From the NCBI GenBank assembly GCA_013151055.1, contig JAADIZ010000041.1, positions 1 through 35,621 of the forward strand: a stretch of DNA of 35,621 bases. The letters are read 5' to 3'. A program made the position numbers and the translations under genes. The notes under the pieces were generated by a model. It had not been told where the DNA came from. It worked only from the letters and a program-made list of their open reading frames with translations, and did not search any database. The stretch comes from Campylobacterota bacterium (GTDB lineage Bacteria > Campylobacterota > Campylobacteria > Campylobacterales > Sulfurospirillaceae). Below, in pieces: positions 26,968 to 34,797 of the stretch; the first letter of the stretch is position 1; each line of letters begins with the position of its first letter.

Positions 26968-27885
26968 ATGTACATGAAAAAAATTTTAGTTTTATATTAC
27001 TCTCAATCAGGTCAGCTAAAAAGTGTTGTAGATAGTTTTATCTCAAAACTTGGTGATAAGGACATAAAGGTTGATGTAAGGGGGATTGAGCCCGTTGTAG
27101 CTTATCCATATCCTTGGTCATTTTATGAATTTTTTGATGAATTTCCTGACGCCGCTCACATGAAGGGTTGTGAAGTTCATGAGATTAAAAACTTACAAGA
27201 TGACTATGATTTGATAGTGCTAGGATACACCATATGGTTTTTAGCTCCATCTTCACCGATTGTTGGATTTATGAAATCAAACCAAGCAAAGAAACTTTTT
27301 GAAAATAAGCCAGTTATTACTTTGATAGCATGTCGCGACATGTGGGTTATGGCTCAAGAAAAGGTGAAGAAATTGCTTAGTGATGTTGGAGCCAAACTTA
27401 TAGACAATGTTGCACTTACGGATCAAGGCAAGGGAATATATTCGTTTGCTACAACTCCAAGATGGCTTTTAAGTGGTAAAAAAGATGCTTTTTGGATTTT
27501 TCCTCCAGCTGGTATTTTGCAAAGCGACATAGATGATGCTTCAAGATTTGGACATAGATTAAACGAGGCATTAAAAAGTGATAAAGAAAAAAGAGATGAG
27601 CCTTTGTTGAAAAATTTAGGTGCTGTAAGTGTAAATGGTAAATTGATAGCTTCCGAGATTATAGCTACTAGGAGTTTTTATATTTGGGGAAAAATTATCA
27701 ATTTTTGCGGGAAGAAAAAATCATTTAGTAGAAAAATTGCTATAACAGTCTATACAATTTTTTTAGCATTGATGGTTTTTACACTAGTGCCTATCAATAT
27801 CTTAGTGCGAAAAATTTTAAACTATTTTCAAAAAGATAGATTAAAAGAGTTAGAAAAAAAATATGAGGAACCAAGTGGCAGATGA
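26968..27885 (+). CDS. DarA-like flavodoxin-fold protein (dialkylresorcinol pathway)
   Basis: The 305-residue protein opens with a flavodoxin-like phosphate loop (KKILVLYYSQSGQLKSVV) and a second FMN-side segment (LIVLGYTIWFLAPSSPIVGFM). It ends with a hydrophobic stretch (about residues 252-282) and a charged tail, so it is probably membrane-attached. This matches proteins annotated as dialkylresorcinol condensing enzyme DarA in flexirubin-type clusters; I recognise the family by pattern. A second ATG at 26974 is also possible, since neither start has a good Shine-Dalgarno. A 62-nt gap upstream contains two copies of AAGCTTA..TGCA and possible promoter sequence. It overlaps the next gene by ATGA. 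Confidence 0.75.
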   Translation: MYMKKILVLYYSQSGQLKSVVDSFISKLGDKDIKVDVRGIEPVVAYPYPWSFYEFFDEFPDAAHMKGCEVHEIKNLQDDYDLIVLGYTIWFLAPSSPIVGFMKSNQAKKLFENKPVITLIACRDMWVMAQEKVKKLLSDVGAKLIDNVALTDQGKGIYSFATTPRWLLSGKKDAFWIFPPAGILQSDIDDASRFGHRLNEALKSDKEKRDEPLLKNLGAVSVNGKLIASEIIATRSFYIWGKIINFCGKKKSFSRKIAITVYTIFLALMVFTLVPINILVRKILNYFQKDRLKELEKKYEEPSGR

Positions 27886-29027
27886 GTGAAGTTTATATAA
27901 ACAACATAGCGGCATTTTTTCCAAATAAAGCTGTTGATAATGACCATATGGAAAATATATTGGGTGTGGTTGATGGCAAACCGTCCTTAGTTAAAAGAGT
28001 AGTTCTTAGGTCAAATAAGATAAAAACAAGATACTATGCGATAGATCCAAAAACAGGAAAAACAACGCATTCAAATGCAAAAATGGCGGCCGAAGCTATC
28101 GAGACTTTGGAAAGAGATGGGTTTGATAATGCAAAGGCAGAGCTTTTGGTATGCGGTACAACTGTTCCAGACCAACTTTTGCCAAGTCATGCCTTGATGG
28201 TACTAGGAGAGAGTAATCTAAAATCTATGGAAGCTGTAAGTATCGCAGGTATTTGTTTAAGTGGTTTAAGTGCTCTTAAATATGCCTATGCTTCTATAAA
28301 AGCTGGAATTATAGACAGAGCCATTACGACAGGGAGTGAAAATATTTCAGCATCCATGCGTGGCAGAAACTTTGAGCCCGAAGTGCAAAGCAGAGTTGAA
28401 ATGGTTAAAAAAAATAAAGAGTTAACTTTTGAAAAAGATTTTCTAAGATGGATGTTAAGTGATGGTGCGGGAGCTATTGGAGTGAGTAAAGAGCCTAATA
28501 AAGATAGACTATCTTTAAGAATAGATAGGATTTTTTCAAAATCATATGCAAATGAGCAAGAAGCTTGCATGTACAGTGGTTGTGAAAAACTAAAAGACGG
28601 AACACTTATGGGATATAGAGAATATTTGCCTGCTGAATGGCTCAAAAAATCCATATTTGCTGTAAAACAAGATGTAAAACTTTTGAATGAAAATATAGTA
28701 AAATATACGGTTATAAAACCTCTTAAAGAGATGCTTCTTAAGAAGATGTTTGAGCCCCAAGAGATAGATTGGTTTTTGCCTCACTACTCATCTGATTATT
28801 TTAAAGATAAGCTTTATGAAGGCATGAAGGAGGTAAATTGTGATATACCTATGCAAAAATGGTTCACAAATTTAGCAACAAAAGGTAATACAGGTTCAGC
28901 TTCAATATATATAATTCTTGAAGAGTTATTTAACTCTGGCAAGATAAAAAAAGGTGAAAAACTTTTATGCTATATACCAGAAAGCGGCAGGTTTTCAACA
29001 GCTTTTATGTTGCTTGAGGCAGTATAA
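27882..29027 (+). CDS. Beta-ketoacyl-ACP synthase III family (FabH/DarB-like ketosynthase)
   Basis: The 381-residue thiolase-fold enzyme keeps the full catalytic triad: Cys125 (AGICLSG), His301 (LPHYSS) and Asn336 (KGNTGSAS). It is longer than FabH (about 320 residues), with an insertion between the Cys and His halves. Beside a DarA-like gene it is best read as DarB, the ketosynthase that joins two acyl or ketoacyl chains into a dialkylresorcinol ring precursor. ATGA overlap upstream and an immediately following ATG downstream show it is in the middle of an operon. A different acyl-joining role cannot be excluded. Confidence 0.83.
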   Translation: MSEVYINNIAAFFPNKAVDNDHMENILGVVDGKPSLVKRVVLRSNKIKTRYYAIDPKTGKTTHSNAKMAAEAIETLERDGFDNAKAELLVCGTTVPDQLLPSHALMVLGESNLKSMEAVSIAGICLSGLSALKYAYASIKAGIIDRAITTGSENISASMRGRNFEPEVQSRVEMVKKNKELTFEKDFLRWMLSDGAGAIGVSKEPNKDRLSLRIDRIFSKSYANEQEACMYSGCEKLKDGTLMGYREYLPAEWLKKSIFAVKQDVKLLNENIVKYTVIKPLKEMLLKKMFEPQEIDWFLPHYSSDYFKDKLYEGMKEVNCDIPMQKWFTNLATKGNTGSASIYIILEELFNSGKIKKGEKLLCYIPESGRFSTAFMLLEAV

Positions 29028-29444
29028 ATGGAGATCAAAAATGTTCCACAAGATGATAGTTCAACTTATGGAGAAATGAAAAAAGCCATCTATGCTAAAA
29101 ATTCAAATGGCAAAATAAAAAGTATAGGCTCAACTGGTTGGGATGTTGAAGAAGTAGTGACTCAACAAGTCATAGATGATTTAAAACAGAGTGAAAAAGA
29201 AGCTTATGAAGAAGCGGTATCTGGAAAAAAATCTCCACTTTATTATCATATGTATGCACTTAGAATGGATTTGGCAGTTTTAGCTCAATCTACAGGCTTT
29301 TTTCAATGGAGTATTAAAAGGGATTTTAAACCTGAAGTTTTTAGTAAGATAAGTGAGAAAAGATTGCAAATTTACTGTGAAGTTATGGGTAAAACTATGC
29401 AAGAAATAACAGAGCTACCAAAGGTAAGTTATGAAGGAATTTAA
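29028..29444 (+). CDS. Conserved-looking protein of unknown function in the DAR-type cluster
   Basis: I do not recognise this 138-residue protein. It is soluble, charged and mostly helical by eye, with no signal peptide or membrane segment. The middle part (KSPLYYHMYALRMDLAVLAQSTGFFQWSIKRDF) looks like a buried helical core. Its ATG follows the ketosynthase stop without a gap and its end overlaps the BtrH-like gene by 14 nt, so it is firmly embedded in the operon and probably serves the same product. Confidence 0.8.
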   Translation: MEIKNVPQDDSSTYGEMKKAIYAKNSNGKIKSIGSTGWDVEEVVTQQVIDDLKQSEKEAYEEAVSGKKSPLYYHMYALRMDLAVLAQSTGFFQWSIKRDFKPEVFSKISEKRLQIYCEVMGKTMQEITELPKVSYEGI

Positions 29445-30420
29445 ACACACACACCATGCACATTGCGAAAGCGGTGTTATGTCTTCCATGCTTAGGCATC
29501 ACGGGCTAAATATAAGTGAACCCATGATATTTGGACTCTCAAACGCTCTTAATTTTGCTTATATTCCTTTTGTTAAAATTGGTGGAATGCCGCTTGTTTC
29601 ATATAGAAGTATTCCAAAGTCAATTATAAAAAATATCCAAAAAAACCTAAAAATCAAAATGAAATTAGAGACATTCTCTTCGCAAAAAAAAGGCGAAGAT
29701 AGGCTAAATGAACTTTTAGAAGAGGGAAAAGTTGTAGGTGCTCAAAGTTCTGTGTATTGGTTAGAGTATTTTCCACCTGAAATTAGATTTCATTTCAATG
29801 CACACAATTTACTCGTATATGGCAAAGAGGGAGATGATTATCTTATCAGCGACCCAGTATTTGACAAGAGTGTTAAATGCTCCGCTAAGTCGCTTTTAAA
29901 AGCCAGATTTGCCAAGGGCATGATGGCTCCAAAAGGATTGCTGTATTATCCTTTGGAAGTTCCTACACAGATAGATTTAAAACCAATTATCAAAAAAAAT
30001 ATCAAAAAAATATCCAAATACATGCTCAAAACTCCAGTTCCAATCGCAGGACTTAGAGGCATAAGATATCTGGCAAAATCGATACTAAAATTAAAAACAA
30101 AACCAAAAAAATATGCAAAACTTTTTTTGGGAAATATTGTGCGAATGCAAGAAGAAATAGGTACAGGCGGGGCTGGATTTAGATTTATGTATGCTGCATT
30201 TTTGCAAGAGGCGAGTGAACTTTTTGGAGATGATAAAACTCTTAAAGATGCCTCTAAATTGATGTTAGAAGTTGGAGATAAATGGAGAGATTTTGCTTTA
30301 GTAATTGCAAAAGCCATCAAATCTAAAAATGAGATAGAGTATAAAGAGATATCTGATATGTTACTAGATATCGGCAAAAATGAAGCTATAGTATATAGGA
30401 AGCTTTTGGAATTTACATGA
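29431..30420 (+). CDS. BtrH N-terminal domain protein (papain-fold acyl/aminoacyl transferase-like)
   Basis: The 329-residue protein has an N-terminal C39/papain-like domain: Cys12 in HHAHCESG, His125 in FNAHNLLVYG and Asp141 in LISDP give a plausible catalytic triad. BtrH in butirosin synthesis moves an acyl-amino-acid side chain from a carrier protein to the antibiotic. Proteins with this domain recur in flexirubin-type clusters next to ABC exporters. The C-terminal half (about residues 160-329) is helical and unassigned. It may attach or transfer an acyl group from an ACP. It overlaps its neighbours on both sides. Confidence 0.8.
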   Translation: MKEFKHTHHAHCESGVMSSMLRHHGLNISEPMIFGLSNALNFAYIPFVKIGGMPLVSYRSIPKSIIKNIQKNLKIKMKLETFSSQKKGEDRLNELLEEGKVVGAQSSVYWLEYFPPEIRFHFNAHNLLVYGKEGDDYLISDPVFDKSVKCSAKSLLKARFAKGMMAPKGLLYYPLEVPTQIDLKPIIKKNIKKISKYMLKTPVPIAGLRGIRYLAKSILKLKTKPKKYAKLFLGNIVRMQEEIGTGGAGFRFMYAAFLQEASELFGDDKTLKDASKLMLEVGDKWRDFALVIAKAIKSKNEIEYKEISDMLLDIGKNEAIVYRKLLEFT

Positions 30421-31139
30421 TAAAAATCTCGCATGTAACCAAAAAATATGGCAACTTCAAAGCATTAAATGATCTCTCATTTGAAGTAAAAAAAGGCACA
30501 ATTTTTGGGCTTTTAGGAGTTAATGGAGCTGGAAAAAGTACGATTTTATCTATACTTAATGGACTTTGTAAAATAGATGCAGGAGAGATACAAATTGCTG
30601 GATTTGATATCAAAAAAGATATCCAAAAGATAAAAGAGATAAGCTCCATAGTTCCTCAAAACCTCGCTTTTTATGACAAATTAACAGTAAAAGAAAATCT
30701 TGATTTTTTCAGTAAAATTCAAAATGCTAAAAAAGAAAATTATGATAAAGCTATAGAGGTAAATGGCTTGGAAAGTGTTTTAGACCAAAGAGCCCTAACA
30801 CTTTCAGGCGGACAAAAAAGAAGGCTAAATATCGCCATAGGATTGCTAAATAACCCACAAATTATCTACTTTGATGAACCAACAGTTGGGATAGACCCAA
30901 AAAGCAGAAATGAGATACTCTCTTCTATAAAAAACTACAAAAATTTTGGTATCACAGTCGTTTACACTAGCCACTACATGAATGAAGTAGAAAAAATTTG
31001 TGATGAGGTAGCTATTATTTCACACGGAAAACTTATCAAACAAGATAGCTTAAAAAATTTACTTTCAAAAGACAATCCCAAAGACCAAACAGCACTAGAA
31101 AAACATTTTTTAGAATTGACTGAGGAATCTTATGTTTAA
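30417..31139 (+). CDS. ABC transporter ATP-binding protein (ABC-2 exporter)
   Basis: The 240-residue ATPase has Walker A GVNGAGKST (34-42), signature LSGGQKRR (129-136) and Walker B IIYFDEP (149-155), then the switch His in YTSHYMNEVE. The sequence type is that of CcmA/drug-export ATPases. It overlaps the BtrH-like gene by ATGA and the permease by 8 nt. It would power movement of the cluster's lipid or pigment product across the inner membrane. Confidence 0.95.
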   Translation: MIKISHVTKKYGNFKALNDLSFEVKKGTIFGLLGVNGAGKSTILSILNGLCKIDAGEIQIAGFDIKKDIQKIKEISSIVPQNLAFYDKLTVKENLDFFSKIQNAKKENYDKAIEVNGLESVLDQRALTLSGGQKRRLNIAIGLLNNPQIIYFDEPTVGIDPKSRNEILSSIKNYKNFGITVVYTSHYMNEVEKICDEVAIISHGKLIKQDSLKNLLSKDNPKDQTALEKHFLELTEESYV

Positions 31140-32265
31140 AGCCATGATAAAAAAAGAGTTTCTTTTGGTTTTAAGAGACAAACAAGCCTTGATGGTGCTT
31201 TTTATTATGCCCGCAATTTTTATTTTGATTATGTCAGTTGCCATGAGAGATATATTTTCACAAAAGAGTGTAAGATTTGACATATCAATCAGAGATTTGG
31301 ATAAGAGTAGCATAAGCAAGGAACTTATCAAAACTCTTAGAGTTGATAAAAGTTTTGATATAGTAAAAGCAGAAGATGCAAAACTATCAATTACTATACC
31401 AAAGGGATATGGCAAAGAAGATGTAGCAAATAAAAAAAAGTTGAATATCAATATAAAGAGTTCACTAAAAAGTGATGAAATCGAACTTTTTAAAGCAAAA
31501 TTGTCAAAAGATGTGATTAGTTTAAAACTAAAAATAATAAAAGTAAAGATGAGTGAGTTTTCAGATGTTGCTGCAAGTGCGATAGGAAGTATTACGCTTG
31601 AACCCAAAAAACTTTTTAGTATCAAATACAACAAAAGTAAAAATATACCAAATGCCACACAACAAAGTGTGCCAACTTGGATAGTATTTAGTATGTTTTT
31701 TGTTATAATTCCAATGTCAACGATATATATAAATGAGAAAAAACAAAATACTCTAGCAAGACTGAGTTCCATGAATATTTCAGTCATCACTATAGCTCTT
31801 TCAAAGATTGTCCCTTATCTATTTATTGCGCAAATTCAGATGGTTTTGATGGTTTTGGTTGGTATGTATATAGTTCCTCTTTTTAATACCCCAGCTCTTG
31901 TGATAAATGGCTCAATTTTAGCCCTAATTTTCCTTTCTTTTGCACTTAGCCTCTGTGCCATTGGGTTAGCAAGTCTTATAGCAGCAAGTTCAAATTCAAG
32001 TGAACAAGCAACAACGATAGGCGGTATATCAAATATACTACTAGGAGCAATAGGCGGAGTGATGGTGCCAAAGTTTATAATGCCACCAATCATGCAAAAA
32101 TTAGCAGATATCTCACCCATGTCATGGGGATTAGATGGTTTTTTAGATATATTTTTAAAAGGAGGAGGCATTGCCACGGTGTTAAATAACTCCATAATGC
32201 TGATACTCTTTGGTGCAGTTACATTAAGTTTGTCGATGTTAATCCTAAAGAAAAAACTACTCTAG
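31132..32265 (+). CDS. ABC-2 family exporter permease
   Basis: The 377-residue membrane protein has the ABC-2 layout: one N-terminal transmembrane helix (about residues 18-38), a large extracytoplasmic domain (about 40-175), then five helices. The conserved stretch GGVMVPKFIMPPIMQKLADISPMSWGLDGFLDIFLKGG precedes the last helix. It pairs with the upstream ATPase as a homodimer. It is the last cluster gene; 25 bp after its stop an insertion sequence begins, with no terminator visible. Confidence 0.93.
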   Translation: MFKAMIKKEFLLVLRDKQALMVLFIMPAIFILIMSVAMRDIFSQKSVRFDISIRDLDKSSISKELIKTLRVDKSFDIVKAEDAKLSITIPKGYGKEDVANKKKLNINIKSSLKSDEIELFKAKLSKDVISLKLKIIKVKMSEFSDVAASAIGSITLEPKKLFSIKYNKSKNIPNATQQSVPTWIVFSMFFVIIPMSTIYINEKKQNTLARLSSMNISVITIALSKIVPYLFIAQIQMVLMVLVGMYIVPLFNTPALVINGSILALIFLSFALSLCAIGLASLIAASSNSSEQATTIGGISNILLGAIGGVMVPKFIMPPIMQKLADISPMSWGLDGFLDIFLKGGGIATVLNNSIMLILFGAVTLSLSMLILKKKLL

Positions 32266-32393
32266 CTAAGTAACCGCCCCCCCCCAACGGCATTAAGTTA
32301 AGGAATTGAGTAAAAATAACTCATTAGAAGAAAATGGTAAAAAACTCAAGAAAAAAATTAAAAAAGAACTCTTATTTATATGTCTACAAAAAG

Positions 32394-32432
32394 CTTCTAA
32401 ATCCCTGTATTTAGGGTTTTAGAAAGGTTTTT
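32394..32432 (+). terminator. Terminator-like inverted repeat at the IS4 left side
   Basis: CTTCTAAATCCCT pairs with AGGGTTTTAGAAAG around GTATTT, and GGTTTTT follows. Placed between the left inverted repeat and the transposase promoter, it would block read-through from neighbouring genes, as known for IS10/IS50-type elements. Confidence 0.6.
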
Positions 32433-32448
32433 AAAAGTACTTTTTAGC

Positions 32449-32454
32449 TATAAT
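32449..32454 (+). promoter_or_regulatory. -10 element of the IS4 transposase
   Basis: TATAAT lies 23 nt before the transposase ATG and just before AAGGG (32467-32471). No strong -35 is seen. Confidence 0.5.
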
Positions 32455-32477
32455 ATATATTATATTAAGGGTTGGCT

Positions 32478-33842
32478 ATGTTAAAAAAAACTACTGAAAT
32501 TTCGGTAGTTTTTAAACATGAAAAAAGAAAAAAAGATTTCCAAATAAAACATAAAATTGGTAAAAACAGTTTTACAAGAGATAGAAAGTTAGGATTCGAT
32601 AAAATTATGACTATGATGATTAAAAAGAGTAATAAATCAATTCAAAATAGTATCAATGACACTCAACTAGATTTAGGTGAGGATGTTACTATCTCTAATA
32701 GTGCTTATACACAAGCCAGAGCAAAGTTAAACTATACAGCATTTGAAGAGTTCGCTCAGATGGCTCGCGATATCTTTTACAAAGATGGTGAGTATGAAAC
32801 ATATCATGGATTTAGAATACTTGCTATTGATGGTTCTGTCGTAACACTACCAAATACAGATGATGTAAAAAAAGAATTTAACCCTATGAAAGTTAAATGC
32901 CAAATTAAAGAGTTTGCTAAAGATGTATCTCAAGCACGAGTATCTTGTCTTTTTGATGTGCTTAATAATATTGCCATAGATTCTTCAATAAGTAATAAAA
33001 ACAAGAGTGGAGAGAATGACCTTATAGCTTATGATGAGAGGACTTTGGCAGTAGAGCATTTGCAACACTGCAAAGAAGATGATTTAACTCTTATGGATAG
33101 AGGCTATCCTTCATTTGAGTTATTTGCAGCAGCTTATAATAAAACAAATATTCTTTGTCGACTTAGAAAAAATCTCTTTTCAAAAGCGAAGTTTCTGTTT
33201 GATGCACATAGTGAGAAAAAAGATGTTGTACTTGAGATAAATGCACCGAAATATTTAAAAGATACACTTAGAAGTGAAAACATACCAACTAAAATTAAGA
33301 TACGCTTTGTACAGGTTATTTTGGATAATGGTACGGTGGAAGTCTTGGCTACTAATGTAGTAGACAATAACAGATTAAGAACTTCAGAATTTAAAAAACT
33401 ATATGCTCTAAGATGGGGAATAGAGACATATTTTGATCTTATTAAAAATAGGTTAGGATTAGAAAATTTTACAGGTTTGACAGCCCTAGCAGTAAAACAA
33501 GACTTCTTTGCAACAATATTTTTAACAAATTATGAGTCAATGATGACTTACGATATTAATCAGGATTTAAAAGAGAAAACTAAAAATAATAAATATGTGC
33601 AAAAAGTTAATAAAGCTATATCCTTTAATGTAATAAAGCATAAGGTATTTGATTTACTCTACTTAGATAACCCCATAGATGAGATGTTAGAGCAGATGGA
33701 AAAGTTATTTTTAACCAATACAATTGTTATACGACCAAATAGAAAATCAAAACCACGCCTTGATAAAGATATACATAAATCTACTATAGCCACAAATTCC
33801 ATAAATCATCTTAAAAGGAAGAAAAAAAATGTTGGAAACTAA
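32478..33842 (+). CDS. IS4-family DDE transposase
   Basis: The 454-residue protein has the DDE residues Asp118 (AIDGS), Asp207 (LMDRGYP) and Glu316. The Glu lies in a perfect Y-(2)-R-(3)-E-(6)-K signature (Tyr309, Arg312, Glu316, Lys323) that defines the IS4 superfamily. I choose ATG at 32478 because AAGGG is 6 nt upstream; the TTG at 32472 is too close to it. The frame is intact, so the element may be active. Confidence 0.9.
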   Translation: MLKKTTEISVVFKHEKRKKDFQIKHKIGKNSFTRDRKLGFDKIMTMMIKKSNKSIQNSINDTQLDLGEDVTISNSAYTQARAKLNYTAFEEFAQMARDIFYKDGEYETYHGFRILAIDGSVVTLPNTDDVKKEFNPMKVKCQIKEFAKDVSQARVSCLFDVLNNIAIDSSISNKNKSGENDLIAYDERTLAVEHLQHCKEDDLTLMDRGYPSFELFAAAYNKTNILCRLRKNLFSKAKFLFDAHSEKKDVVLEINAPKYLKDTLRSENIPTKIKIRFVQVILDNGTVEVLATNVVDNNRLRTSEFKKLYALRWGIETYFDLIKNRLGLENFTGLTALAVKQDFFATIFLTNYESMMTYDINQDLKEKTKNNKYVQKVNKAISFNVIKHKVFDLLYLDNPIDEMLEQMEKLFLTNTIVIRPNRKSKPRLDKDIHKSTIATNSINHLKRKKKNVGN

Positions 33843-33940
33843 TCAGATGAAAGTTCGTGTTTTAGGTGCTTGTAGGCTTAACTTAATGGGGGTGACCCCC
33901 CCCTTCAATATACATTTTAAAGAATGCTTTAGATTTATGA

Positions 33941-33954
33941 TATAATTTTAGGAG
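33941..33954 (+). promoter_or_regulatory. -10 and Shine-Dalgarno of the orphan remnant
   Basis: TATAAT at 33941-33946 is followed by AGGAG at 33950-33954. They look like real expression signals in front of the truncated ORF starting at 33965. Confidence 0.4.
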
Positions 33955-33964
33955 AAATTAGGTA

Positions 33965-34078
33965 TTGACACAGAATTTATTACAGTCCCTAGATTTACAA
34001 ACACCTGTTTATGAAGATTCTCCCTTACTTCTTATAAATGCAGGTATGTACTTACCAATAGGAGTAGAACAAGTATGA
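33965..34078 (+). pseudogene. Orphan 37-codon ORF, likely 5' stub of a disrupted gene
   Basis: From TTG the frame reads TQNLLQSLDLQTPVYEDSP then LLLINAGMYLPIGVEQV and a stop, 2 nt before the IS3 end. The sequence looks protein-like and has an upstream TATAAT and AGGAG. I do not recognise the family. It is best explained as the beginning of a gene whose remainder was removed or displaced by the IS3-family insertion, but chance cannot be excluded. Confidence 0.35.
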
Positions 34079-34080
34079 TC

Positions 34081-34690
34081 TGTCAACACTTTATAGGACA
34101 CAGAATAAGAATTGTTTAAGCACCCTTTACATTTTGTAACAATTGATTTTCAAAGTCAACAGGTGACAAATAATTGTTACTAGAGTGCAACCTCTGACGA
34201 TTGTAAAATACTTCTATATATTCGAATATAGCTTGATTTGCTTGGCTCCTTGTTTCAAATTTAATATGATGTGTAAGTTCTGTTTTTAATGAGTGAAAAA
34301 AGCTTTCAGCTACAGCATTATCATAACAGTTGCCTCTACGGCTCATGCTTTGGATTATTCCATATGATTTTAACAACTCACGATGAGAATCAGCTGCATA
34401 CTGACTTCCTCTATCTGTATGCCACATTAGCCCACTTTTTGGATTTCTAGTTTTTAAAGCCATAAATAGTGCATCATTAACTAAAGTAGTTGTAATATTA
34501 GCATCCATTGACCAACCAACAATTTTACGTGAGTATAGATCAATAACAGTAGCTAGATATAGCCATCCTTCTCTTGTTGGTATGTAAGTAATATCTCCAA
34601 CATAAATTTCATTTGGACTAGTTGCATAGAAATCTTGTTGTACTCTATTTAGTGCGATTGTATAGTTGTGATTTGAATTGGTTGTTAAAA
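34081..34690 (-). mobile_element. IS3-family element, one end plus truncated transposase
   Basis: The outer end TGTCAACACTTTATAGGACA begins with TG and resembles the GGACACAG-type end of IS3-group elements. Inside it is the 3' part of OrfB. OrfA and the N-terminal part of OrfB are missing at about 34690, where IS21-type terminal sequence starts. The other end is not in the window. Confidence 0.75.
34116..34690 (-). pseudogene. IS3-family transposase OrfB, C-terminal integrase core
   Basis: The open frame runs back past the ATG at 34508 to about 34685, where family similarity begins with TTNSNHNYTIALN. It holds the whole catalytic core: Asp in VGDITYIPT, Asp in HTDRGSQYA and Glu in NAVAESFF, and ends LSPVDFENQLLQNVKGA. 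The N-terminal DNA-binding part and OrfA are absent, so the gene is broken. A stop codon at 34704-34706 closes the frame upstream of the junction. Confidence 0.85.
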
Positions 34691-34797
34691 TGCCTATGAC
34701 GCTCTAACTGGCCACCCATCGCGGTGACATTCGGCCACCTTCTAAGAGGATATTTTCTATAACAGCATTTTATCATAAAGTGGCTGGATGTTGAATC

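Larger units (their letters stand above)
32291..33888 (+). mobile_element. IS4-family insertion sequence with 12-bp perfect terminal inverted repeats
   Basis: CATTAAGTTAAG at 32291-32302 is repeated inverted at 33877-33888, flanking a single intact transposase gene. Outside the left end is a run of nine C (32277-32285); outside the right end is GGGGTGACCCCCCCC. The flanks do not show a matching target duplication, so the exact outer ends are uncertain and one flank may have been rearranged. The right flank fits GGG-N5-CCC, the kind of target reported for IS231-type IS4 relatives. Confidence 0.8.

Noticed and set aside
31110-31790. 226-codon minus-strand frame antisense to the ABC permease
   Set aside because: The permease frame has clear membrane topology and coupled start; the antisense peptide looks like a composition artefact.
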